From a virus: a DNA stretch of 41,595 nt. A program made the translations under genes and the position numbers. Location of the stretch: positions 1-41,595 of IMG/VR virus record IMGVR_UViG_3300034101_001399; one strand, written 5' to 3'. Below the pieces are notes generated by a model that saw nothing but the letters and a program-made list of their open reading frames with translations, was not told the origin of the DNA and ran no database searches. Shown piece by piece: positions 9,601 to 15,800 of this stretch. Each line of letters starts with the position of its first letter. The first letter of the stretch is position 1.

Positions 9601-10826
9601 CTGGATTGGATGGTACATTCTTTGGAAGTAGTGGTACTTCTGGTACATCCGGAACGTCTGGAACATCTGGTTCAACCGGTACAGCTGGTAGTGGTGGTTC
9701 TTCTGGTACTTCTGGTAGTGGTGGTTCGTCTGGTACTTCGGGAACCTCTGGGGTTAATGGAACTTTCTTTGGTAGTAGTGGAACGTCTGGTTCATCGGGA
9801 ACATCTGGAACTTCCGGAACATCTGGTGTAAGCGGTTCATCTGGAACAACAGGTTCTTCTGGTACAACTGGTTCGTCTGGTTTAGATGGTACATACTTTG
9901 GTAGTAGTGGTACGAGTGGTGTATCTGGAACGTCTGGTACAAGCGGTGTAAGTGGTTCATCTGGAGTAAGCGGTACATCTGGTACAACGGGTTCATCCGG
10001 AACTTCTGGAGTAAATGGTACAATGTTTGGTAGTAGTGGTACATCTGGTACATCTGGTACTGGTATTGCTGGTACGTCTGGTACATCGGGTGTAACTCCT
10101 CCTGGTATGACTTCGGGAACATCTGGACAAGATGGAACTTTATTTGGTAGTAGTGGTACATCTGGGAATAGTGGAACTTCTGGTACAACACCTCCGGGTA
10201 TGACTTCGGGAACATCTGGACAAGATGGAACTTTATTTGGTAGTAGTGGTACATCTGGATTAGCTGGAACATCTGGCACAACTCCTCCTGGTATGACATC
10301 TGGTACATCGGGTACATCTCAATTCCCTGTAAATGGAAATACTGATAATGGTTTACTAACATATGATGTAGCAACTGTTGGAGCAAACGTAGAAGCTAAT
10401 ATTACATTTAATGGTTCTACTTTAACAATTGTAGGAAATACAACTCAAACTGGGGATGTAAATGTAACAGGAGCAGTAACAGCAACTACACATATAACTT
10501 CAACAACATTTAGAGAAACATTTAATAATTTAGGAACTGGTGGTAGTGTTAATTTAGACCTATCAACGGCTAATAACTTTAGAAGACAATTTAATGCAAA
10601 TGCAACAATAACATTCACTAATCCTCCTGCATCAAACGCATTTGGATTTACAATACTTACTGTAAATGCAGGAGCATATACATTAAACTGGCCAGCAAAT
10701 ATCCAATGGCCGGGTGGAATTGAATTTCCACTATTAACAAATACTGGTGTAGATGTTTTAGTATTCTATACTTATGATGCAGGGACAACCTATTATGGAT
10801 TTGTAAGCGCTAAAAATTTAAGTTAA
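621..10826 (+). CDS. Giant modular tail fibre / adhesin with collagen-like shaft (3401 aa)
   Basis: This is a long fibre expected to project from the tail and bind the host surface. Residues about 95-1815 hold some 22 copies of a module with the core SGSxTASxSPxxGF, alternating with GDGSxLxNIP-type motifs common in phage fibres. Two cupredoxin-like domains are inserted at about residues 500-609 and 1103-1213. Each has a His in GHPFW (H548, H1152) and a C-x2-H-x2-M cluster (C594/H597/M600; C1198/H1201/M1204). Residues 2196-3233 are an almost unbroken Gly-X-Y repeat, mostly GTS and GSS, with interruptions such as GLDGTYFGSSG. The last 168 residues are a non-repetitive, probably globular tip with no S74 chaperone motif. 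The chassis is shared with the gene at 12863. The fibre call is firm; receptor and trimeric state are inferred. Confidence 0.88.
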   Translation: MAISNLLTGRVRVVNPKNVTSDRYQFLDISQAEPNLGVPNFSASLLTNPAIVVSDDQGNRGFARTISLDQISGSFSGSFQGDGSNLTGVKADVSPQISSGSATASISPDRGLQINVDTTILGNLYVSQSIIADQLIVNIISSSVIYSSGSNIFGDAENDKQEFTGSVQIQSELIVNTVTGSSFSGSFTGSFFGDARDLFNLPQATRLASGSVTASVAPNTGFVVTSIASGSKFTGSLFVSGNVVIPSGSGFFSGSGEGLFNIPLSALNIDSLVSTRIASGSATASISPNRGLVVNTTITASMYSGSGKGLFDIPISALSQEVFRIASGSVTASASPNFGFRVQSATVGSQITGSMFVSGNIELAVGAYYSGSGEKLFNIPRSALTPDALVATLIASGSVTASTSPDFGFRVQSFQSGSQFTGSLFVSGARGIEITSGSSFSGSGERLFDIPVSALRDLDLTRIKSGSATASISPNRGLEVNIFSTFTGSMIVSASIKYLPSESIQTVFNVTNSGVSQYVFSGATEGNNPTLTLVRGITYTFNLNATGHPFWIKTTSSSGTGNAYNTGVTNNGDDNGVITFTVPSNAPNMLYYNCQLHLIMAGTINVVDAIVQRDSGVLIYGDEVITGSLNVRDVVRAREFTGSLSASFIQGDGSGLYNIPRSAFTGDSPRISSGSVTASVSPNFGFKVETPATGSGIGSQFTGSVSVSGSVNAFFFEGDGSRLINVTVPPQIATRIATGSITASVDSTRGFRVESSGIGSEFTGSIRVTGSVEISSGSSFSGSGARLFDIPRTALTPDALLTTFIASGSVTASVSPNVGFDVKSSLLGSRFTGSIFANAGIRLMSGSFSGSGRDLFDIPVAALSDLDTSKIFSGSATASISPNRGFEVFAATSKFSGSISASIFSGSGAGLTNIPFSALSQELFRITSGSVTASVSPGTGFKVESLASGSQFTGSLFVTGGFIRVATGSFFSGSGAGLLNIPRSALNDDALTATEIKSGSVTASVSPAEGFKVISLASGSQFTGSLFVTGGNVRVATGSFFSGSGKGLLDIPRSALSPDALLSTFIASGSVTASVAPNTGFVVNSYSTISGSLIVSSSARERPNSDIDTVFTVTNAGSSAYNISNRLVSGSNPTLTLVRNVEYVFNVNASGHPFWIKDTNSTGTANSYDTWVTNNGDDVGVITFLVSGSAPDTLYYNCQLHGSMAGTINVVDAFYVPAEIKLIGETKVEGNVTASMFSGSGRGLFDIPRSALSEEVFRIASGSVSASVSPDFGFRVESFDSGSDFSGSIRIDSSSFLYAVGTYLRQIPRAALTEDALISAEIKSGSVTASVAPDYGFRVTTPFTSSIDANGYFATQIASQFTGSINVSGSLFINDVSGGVYIASSSFLYSDGTYLRNIPRSALTEDALVSTEIKSGSVTASVSPDYGFRVISDRTGSQVAAQITGSVDISGSLTVKDFIFGDGRFITNVQAAASPLIASGSATASVADGERFVVTTAKTGSEIGSEFTGSVEISGSLIVSNFLIGDGTFITNVVAAASPKIASGSVTASVSPNFGFRVETQATGSGIGSQFTGSISVSGSIQAVTYFGDGSNLTNVAAAAAPRIASGSVTASVAPNTGLLVNSYVNISQTVPSSSAGLIVSGAALISGSITASRYDGDGGGLFNIPASALQDLELDRIQSGSGRAIVSPQELNVNVPITAALFIGDGGGLFNIPANALEDLQLDRIRSGSVEAVISPNNGLEVNTKTRISSSLSVSGGLFVTGGNIVLNGSGSAFVGDGSGLYNITIANLSFETSIMKSGSFTASISPDKGFVVNTSASIWGNLYVGDNLRATTITGSTQIYSPIVSGGLLGTYTYQGNGPTASAEYDILRFDENRGHYIPQPETSLTETVSFNNVSSLTIVHNLGIRYPMVQVYATGSEDQILPGTIKSIDDDTIQIVFSGLTSGHAVIGSGGSLISGTIEGGRVIGTVLSASFAQVAGTANSLVGFDSSSLAALGDLQNFVRNSQTSSMAVFSAVSSSYALTASYALNAGVGSGTELFIYQTSSLVKAQVGKIHFTGSGVDVISSGSDGVLVTILGGGVTSLTASYVASSDVDGPLGMDSITFARTASYALFALNTPSSDTSSFLQINTNQTINASLTISGSLGVTGSSFLTGPVVANSSVQLNNLPTGSSEEVVVWNNVTKRLERRNIAAAVGSSGTGGSSGTTGSSGSSGSSGTSGTSGSAGSSGSSGTSGFDGTSGTSGSSGTSGSSGTSGTSGSSGTSGSSGTSGSSGTSGSSGTSGSSGTSGSSGTSGSSGSSGTSGSSGTSGSSGTSGTSGSTGSSGTSGSSGTSGSSGTSGTSGSSGTSGTSGSSGTSGSSGTSGSSGTSGSAGSSGSSGSTGSSGSSGTSGTSGSSGTSGTSGSAGSAGSGGSAGSSGSSGSGGTTGTGGSGGSSGTSGSSGTSGTSGTSGSSGTSGSDGQSGTSGTSGTSGTSGKDGTSGSSGTSGTSGSTGSAGSSGTSGIDGTSGSSGTSGSAGSSGTSGTSGSTGSSGTSGSSGTSGTNGSSGSSGTSGTSGSTGSAGTTGSSGTSGSSGTSGTDGTSGTSGSSGTSGTDGSAGTTGSSGTSGSSGTSGTSGTDGTSGSAGSSGTSGTDGSAGTTGSSGSSGSSGTSGTNGSSGTSGTDGTSGTSGSSGTDGSAGTSGTSGSSGTSGTNGTSGTSGSAGSSGSAGSSGSAGSSGTSGTSGTSGLDGTYFGSSGTSGTSGTSGTSGTSGTSGTSGTSGKDGTFNGSSGTSGLSGTSGTSGTSGSNGSAGSSGTSGTSGTSGLDGTYFGSSGTSGSSGTSGISGSSGTSGSSGTSGTSGVDGTFNGSSGTSGTSGTSGSSGTSGTSGSSGTSGTSGLDGTLFGSSGTSGESGTSGSAGTSGVSGTNGSAGTSGTSGLDGTLFGSSGTSGTSGTSGTSGSSGTSGTSGTSGLDGTFFGSSGTSGESGTSGTSGTDGSAGSAGSSGSSGSSGTSGLDGTFFGSSGTSGTSGTSGTSGSTGTAGSGGSSGTSGSGGSSGTSGTSGVNGTFFGSSGTSGSSGTSGTSGTSGVSGSSGTTGSSGTTGSSGLDGTYFGSSGTSGVSGTSGTSGVSGSSGVSGTSGTTGSSGTSGVNGTMFGSSGTSGTSGTGIAGTSGTSGVTPPGMTSGTSGQDGTLFGSSGTSGNSGTSGTTPPGMTSGTSGQDGTLFGSSGTSGLAGTSGTTPPGMTSGTSGTSQFPVNGNTDNGLLTYDVATVGANVEANITFNGSTLTIVGNTTQTGDVNVTGAVTATTHITSTTFRETFNNLGTGGSVNLDLSTANNFRRQFNANATITFTNPPASNAFGFTILTVNAGAYTLNWPANIQWPGGIEFPLLTNTGVDVLVFYTYDAGTTYYGFVSAKNLS
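911..6063 (+). repeat. About 22 degenerate copies of a fibre beta-module (SGSxTASxSPxxGF)
   Basis: The encoded core recurs roughly every 60-100 residues. It is usually followed by a hydrophobic strand, then a GS-F-T/S-GS strand and a GSG-LF(D/N)IP turn. Copies 20 and 21 are the most divergent (GSGRAIVSP, GSVEAVISP). One further copy lies in the second giant fibre near residue 93. DNA identity between copies is patchy, with many synonymous differences, so this is an old protein-level repeat rather than a recent DNA duplication. Confidence 0.8.
7206..10319 (+). repeat. Collagen-like Gly-Thr-Ser / Gly-Ser-Ser triplet tract, fibre 1
   Basis: Glycine occupies every third residue for about 1038 residues (about 346 triplets). 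The other positions are nearly all Ser, Thr, Ala, Asn or Asp. Proline appears only in three late TPPGMTSG blocks. Interruptions of the form G(L/K/V/I/Q)DGT(Y/F/L)xGSSG break the tract at irregular intervals. Synonymous codons are mixed throughout (GGT/GGA, ACA/ACT/ACG, TCT/TCA/AGT/AGC). Reading the other frames gives long artefactual ORFs on both strands. Confidence 0.9.
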
Positions 10827-10830
10827 AATT

Positions 10831-11733
10831 ATGGGAATATTTAGAAGATTAACAGAATCAACAGAAAGTACAGCAGTGTTTCCCTTTGTATTTAAGATAA
10901 CAACATCGTCTGCTAATACTCAATTTACTGTACCATTAGCTAATTATTTAGGTTTAACTCCATCTGTAACAATAGATTGGGGAGATGGCACATCATCGCC
11001 ATTAATAACATCAACTACATCTCCGGATAGAATTCATACATACGCATCTGCAGCTACTTATATAATAACTATTAGTGGATTTATGCCAGGTTTTGTGGTA
11101 AACAATAATGCATCAATTAGAAGTTTAATTACTGAATTAGTTCAATGGGGAATCGTTGGATTGAGAACAGTCAATTTTTATGGATGTAATAATTTAACAG
11201 TAATACCTGGAAGTGCAGCATTGGATTTAGTGGGTGGATATACTGGACTAAATGAAGTACAAAGCTTTGTATATTTTATGAGAGGTACTGGAATAACATC
11301 AATACCAGCTGACCTTTTTGATTATTCCCCAAGCGCAACAATATTTACGGATGCTTTTTCAACTACGCCAATTACAACAGTACCAAATGGTTTATTTGAT
11401 GAAGTTACTAATGCAACTACGTTTGCATCTTGTTTTTTCAATTGTACATCTTTAACTAATGTACCATCTACATTATTTGATAATTGCCCAAACGTAACAT
11501 CCTTTTCTGCAACATTTAGAAATTGTAGAGCATTAACAAATGTATTACAATTTACAAATAATTTAAATGTATCTACATTTAATAACGTATATAATATGAG
11601 TTCTACAACAAATGCATTAGTAGGAAATGCTCCTACATTGTGGACTAGAACACCAACACCATCTGGTGTAGATGCGTTTAATAATTGTACAGGTTTATCA
11701 AATTTCGCATCAATACCTGCAAACTTTAAATAA
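10831..11733 (+). CDS. PKD-like plus BspA-type leucine-rich-repeat adhesin (300 aa)
   Basis: Residues about 25-90 look like a PKD/Ig-like beta domain, with a DWGDGT turn and a later HTYASAATY strand, the usual landmarks of that fold. Residues about 100-300 contain irregular leucine-rich repeats of the BspA / DUF285 kind, with units such as LTxVPxxLFDNCPNVTSFxxTFxNC. Several Cys-Asn-type capping positions are visible. There is no signal peptide, so it is probably assembled onto the virion. The ATG follows the giant fibre stop by only four bases, suggesting co-translation and a partnership, perhaps as a tip adhesin. Domain assignment is by motif recall; receptor binding is inferred. Confidence 0.65.
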   Translation: MGIFRRLTESTESTAVFPFVFKITTSSANTQFTVPLANYLGLTPSVTIDWGDGTSSPLITSTTSPDRIHTYASAATYIITISGFMPGFVVNNNASIRSLITELVQWGIVGLRTVNFYGCNNLTVIPGSAALDLVGGYTGLNEVQSFVYFMRGTGITSIPADLFDYSPSATIFTDAFSTTPITTVPNGLFDEVTNATTFASCFFNCTSLTNVPSTLFDNCPNVTSFSATFRNCRALTNVLQFTNNLNVSTFNNVYNMSSTTNALVGNAPTLWTRTPTPSGVDAFNNCTGLSNFASIPANFK

Positions 11734-11734
11734 T

Positions 11735-12178
11735 ATGTATTTAAGAATAATAGACAATATAATTAATTATCCATATGATATAATTACATTAAGAAAATCG
11801 CATCCTAATGTAAGTTTTCCTGTTAATTTAACAAATGAAGTTTTGGCTGAATGGGGTATGTATGAGGTTACACCAAATCCAAAGCCAAATGATTACACAA
11901 AAAATATTACCGAAGGAACTCCTGTTTTAACGGATGGTATATATTATCAAAATTGGATTCAAACCGATGCATCTCAAGCTGAAATTGATTATAGAATAGA
12001 AAATCAATGGTTTGTTGTTAGAGAAACTAGAAATGAATTATTGGCAGAATGTGATTGGACACAATTAGCAGATATTCCGAATGAAACAAAAGAATTGTGG
12101 ACATCATATAGAACACAATTAAGAGATATTACATCTCAACCTAATCCTTTTTCTATTAATTGGCCTGTGAAACCTTAA
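11735..12178 (+). CDS. Tail fibre assembly-like protein (phage tail assembly chaperone, APC type; 147 aa)
   Basis: The C-terminal half contains R-x-RNELLAECDWTQLAD followed about 15 residues later by W-x2-YRxxLRDIT. This signature belongs to the small tail assembly chaperone family found beside tail fibre genes in many phages (Phage_tail_APC). The family is thought to help fold or attach fibres. I place the start at the ATG at 11735, two bases after the previous stop. The frame is open further upstream, but that would overlap the adhesin gene by 60 bases. Its position right after the fibre and adhesin genes fits. The N-terminal 90 residues have a Trp/Tyr-rich segment that I do not recognise. 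Confidence 0.7.
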   Translation: MYLRIIDNIINYPYDIITLRKSHPNVSFPVNLTNEVLAEWGMYEVTPNPKPNDYTKNITEGTPVLTDGIYYQNWIQTDASQAEIDYRIENQWFVVRETRNELLAECDWTQLADIPNETKELWTSYRTQLRDITSQPNPFSINWPVKP

Positions 12179-12190
12179 AAGGAAATTTTT

Positions 12191-12200
12191 TATATTTATA
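12191..12200 (+). promoter_or_regulatory. Late-promoter motif TATATTTATA
   Basis: Perfect consensus box preceded by a T run, ending 26 bases before the ATG at 12227. It heads the unit that includes the second giant fibre. Confidence 0.6.
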
Positions 12201-12226
12201 CACATAACAAACGTAGATAAATATAG

Positions 12227-12505
12227 ATGGTAATACACAGTCCCATATTTTCAGGCTCAATTTCACAAGCTTCAAATGCGTACGCAAATTTAAGTGGTTC
12301 ATTTACTGGGTCCTTTACTGGTTCATTTAAGGGTACAATCAATGTGTCACAAGCATCGTTTGATTACCTTGATGTAAATCAAAGATTATATGTAAGTGGT
12401 TCACAAATTATGTCTGGGTCTATTTATTTGACACAAGGCGGATATTTAGTAGATGGGGTAAACGTATTAGATTCAGCTATAGCATTTGCAATAGCATTAG
12501 GATAA
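12227..12505 (+). CDS. Small fibre-module protein (92 aa)
   Basis: The protein consists of Ser/Gly-rich beta strands (SGSFTGSFTGSF, YVSGSQIMSGSIYL) of the same style as the repeat modules of the two giant fibres. It lacks collagen-like triplets and any C-terminal chaperone. It could be a short fibre, an adaptor joining the second fibre to the baseplate, or a fibre fragment left by module shuffling. It begins a promoter-headed unit and is followed by a gene 13 bases downstream. No catalytic or export signal is visible. The function is inferred from composition and context only. Confidence 0.6.
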   Translation: MVIHSPIFSGSISQASNAYANLSGSFTGSFTGSFKGTINVSQASFDYLDVNQRLYVSGSQIMSGSIYLTQGGYLVDGVNVLDSAIAFAIALG

Positions 12506-12518
12506 AAATAAAAAAGAA

Positions 12519-12851
12519 ATGGCAAATACATTTAAAAATAGTATAACAAGTTTAGTAGGAACAACCGGTGTTAATGTATATCAAGCACCATCGGCAACAT
12601 CAACAACAGTTATAGGAGTTAGTGTAGCTAATGTTAATACACAAAACATTTCAGTTAGTGTAATGATACATGATACTTCAACAGCTAAAGCTGTACATCT
12701 AGTTAAGAACGCTTTAATTGTTCCTGGCGGTGCATCTGTTTTAGTTGGTGGTGAGCAAAAATTGGTTTTAGAATCTACGGATTTTCTATCGGTGACATCA
12801 TCTTTAGCAAATTCAGCAGATGTAATTGTTTCGGTTTTGGAAATAACATAA
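12519..12851 (+). CDS. Small beta-rich virion protein (110 aa)
   Basis: The sequence begins MANTFKNSITSLVGT and alternates hydrophobic and Ser/Thr residues in the manner of a compact beta-sandwich, with no Cys. It resembles the 100-120-residue structural proteins often encoded near fibre or neck genes in environmental myoviruses, but I cannot name a family with confidence. It lies between the short fibre-like protein and the second giant fibre, with 13-base and 11-base gaps, so it should be co-transcribed with both. A tail or fibre-attachment role is inferred. Confidence 0.6.
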   Translation: MANTFKNSITSLVGTTGVNVYQAPSATSTTVIGVSVANVNTQNISVSVMIHDTSTAKAVHLVKNALIVPGGASVLVGGEQKLVLESTDFLSVTSSLANSADVIVSVLEIT

Positions 12852-12862
12852 AGTTTTAGATA

Positions 12863-15800
12863 ATGCAGAATTTAGGTAATAATCCTAATGGTTTAAATCA
12901 ACTAAGCGCAAGTTTAGTTTCTTTATTTGTAAGTGGAAGTAGAATAGCTAACTTTTCATCTGCGTCTGGATTGCAGATTGATAAGGTTGGTACATTTTCT
13001 AATACAACCCTTGAGATAACAGCTAATACAAAAATTAGTGGTTCAATAACAGCATCATTATTTAATGGTGATGGTGGTGGATTATTTAATATTAATGCAG
13101 CTTCAGTAGGAGATTTAGATAGATTAAAATCAGGTTCGGCAACAGCAATTATTTCTCCAAATAAAGGTTTAGTAGTAAATACTGATTTAACAGTAGCAGG
13201 TACAATAAATGCAACTGAATTAAAAGTAACATATATATCATCATCAATAATCTACGCAAGTGGTTCATCTAAATTTGGTGATGCACAAAATGATAAGCAA
13301 GAATTTACTGGTAGTGTTAATATAACTGGTTCATTATTTTTTGGAACGGGCTCTTTAAAGCAAGATATAACAACTGAAGAAGTTTTAGTTTATAACATAA
13401 CAACTGGTAAGGTTGGTATTAAAACTTCAGCAGCTTCATCTGGAACATCGGGAACATCTGGAACATCAGGAACGTCTGGAACATCGGGAACGTCTGGTAC
13501 AAGTGGTACATCTGGAACTTCTGGTAGTAGTGGAACTTCTGGAAGTAGTGGTACAAGTGGTTCTTCTGGTACAAGCGGAACATCGGGTACATCTGGAACT
13601 TCAGGAACATCTGGTACATCTGGTACAAGTGGTACAAGTGGTACAAGTGGTACAAGTGGTACATCGGGAACTAGAGGTACATCGGGAACAAGCGGTACAT
13701 CAGGAACATCTGGTACAAGCGGTACGTCTGGTGTTAGTGGAACTTCAGGAACATCTGGTACAAGCGGAACAAGCGGAAGTAGTGGAACATCTGGAAGTAG
13801 TGGAACATCTGGAAGTAGTGGAACATCTGGTACATCTGGATTAACCGGTACAAGCGGTACATCTGGATTGACAGGAACATCTGGAACATCTGGATTAAGT
13901 GGTACAAATGGTACATCGGGAACTTCTGGAATAAGTGGAACTGCTGGTACATCAGGCACATCAGGAACATCTGGTACATCTGGAACTTCTGGATTAACTG
14001 GTGCTGGTGGTGGTAGTGGTTCTTCTGGTTCGTCTGGTATATCTGGTACTTCTGGAACATCCGGTACTTCTGGAACATCTGGAACATCAGGAACTTCTGG
14101 AACATCAGGAACTTCTGGAATTAGTGGAGCTGGTGGTGTAAGTGGTACAGCTGGAACATCGGGAACATCTGGAACGTCTGGTACATCTGGAACTTCTGGA
14201 ACACGTGGTACATCTGGAACATCTGGTGTAAGTGGTTCGGCTGGTTCTTCGGGAACAAGTGGAACATCTGGAACGTCTGGAGTTAATGGAAGTAGTGGTA
14301 CATCTGGAACATCTGGTGTAAGTGGTTCGGCTGGTTCTTCAGGAACAAGTGGAACATCTGGCACAAGCGGTACATCTGGTATAGGTAGTAGTGGAACATC
14401 TGGTACATCAGGAACATCAGGAACAAGAGGTACATCTGGAACGTCAGGTACATCGGGAATAAATGGTAGTAGCGGTACATCTGGCACATCTGGAATAAAT
14501 GGTAGTAGCGGTACATCTGGCACAAGTGGAACATCTGGTACAAGTGGCACATCTGGAATTAGTGGAAGTTCGGGAACATCTGGCACATCAGGTACATCGG
14601 GAACTTCTGGTACTTCTGGAACATCGGGAACATCTGGGATATCAGGAACATCTGGAACTTCTGGAACATCAGGTACATCCGGTACACGTGGAACTTCTGG
14701 AACATCGGGAACTTCTGGTACAAGTGGAACATCGGGCACATCGGGAAGCAGTGGAACTTCAGGAACTTCTGGTACATCCGGAACATCTGGTACATCTGGG
14801 GTTAATGGTAGTGATGGAACATCTGGCACATCAGGAACTTCTGGAACTTCTGGCACATCGGGAACATCTGGAACTAGAGGTACATCCGGAACTTCTGGCA
14901 CATCGGGAACTTCTGGAACATCTGGCACATCCGGAACAAGAGGTACATCTGGTACTTCTGGTACGAGTGGTACATCAGGAACTTCAGGTACATCTGGAAC
15001 ATCTGGTTCATCGGGAACTTCTGGATTATTATCATTAACTGGTACAACTGATAATGGTGTAATCACATTAAACGGAACTGCACCAAACGCAACCGTTGAA
15101 GCAAATTTAAGATTTGATGGTACTACATTAGCAGTAACTGGTAACGCTACAATTAGTGGTGACCTTACTGTAAGTGGTACTACAACATATATTAATACAA
15201 CAACTCTTAACATAGGTGATAATATTATTACACTTAACGCAGATATTGGAGCAGCAACTGCACCAACCGAAAATGCAGGTATAGAAGTTAAGAGAGGTAA
15301 TGCCGCAACAAAAGCATTTTATTGGGAAGAAGCAAATGATAGATGGTATGCTGAAGATGGTCTTTATGTAGCTGGTAATGTAGTTCTTAGCGGAACAGTG
15401 GATACTGGACAGGGAGCTACGGAAGTTCATTTAATGAATCAAAATCTTAGAACAACCGATTCACCAACTTTTGTAAATGTGACAGCAACTTTAATAGGAA
15501 CTGCTGATAGAGCAGAAGCTGTTGATTCAAACGATACTAGAAATACAAACGATACCCCTTCAAGTAAAAATGCTGGAGTTTATTTTGATTTTAAAGCAAA
15601 TAGTACAAACGGATTAAGTGATGGTGGTACATATAACGGACAAATGTTTTGGAGAAGTTATGGTGGTAGTACCGATTTAAGTGGTGGATATCCAATACAA
15701 ATTGCATACACTGCTGCTGGTAGAATATGGAGTAGATTGGGCACATCATCATCTGCTTGGGCATCTTGGCAACAAATATTAAATAGTGTTGACCAAGCAT

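Noticed and set aside
8000-10279. 759-residue antisense ORF rich in Pro, Asp, Val and Glu
   Set aside because: It is the reverse reading of the Gly-Thr-Ser codon repeat, which cannot produce stops in that frame. The similar antisense ORF at 13390-15213 has the same cause.
7206-10319. CRISPR array or diversity-generating retroelement in the repetitive regions
   Set aside because: The repeats are in-frame degenerate codons without unique spacers. I see no reverse transcriptase, template repeat or variable repeat pair in the window.
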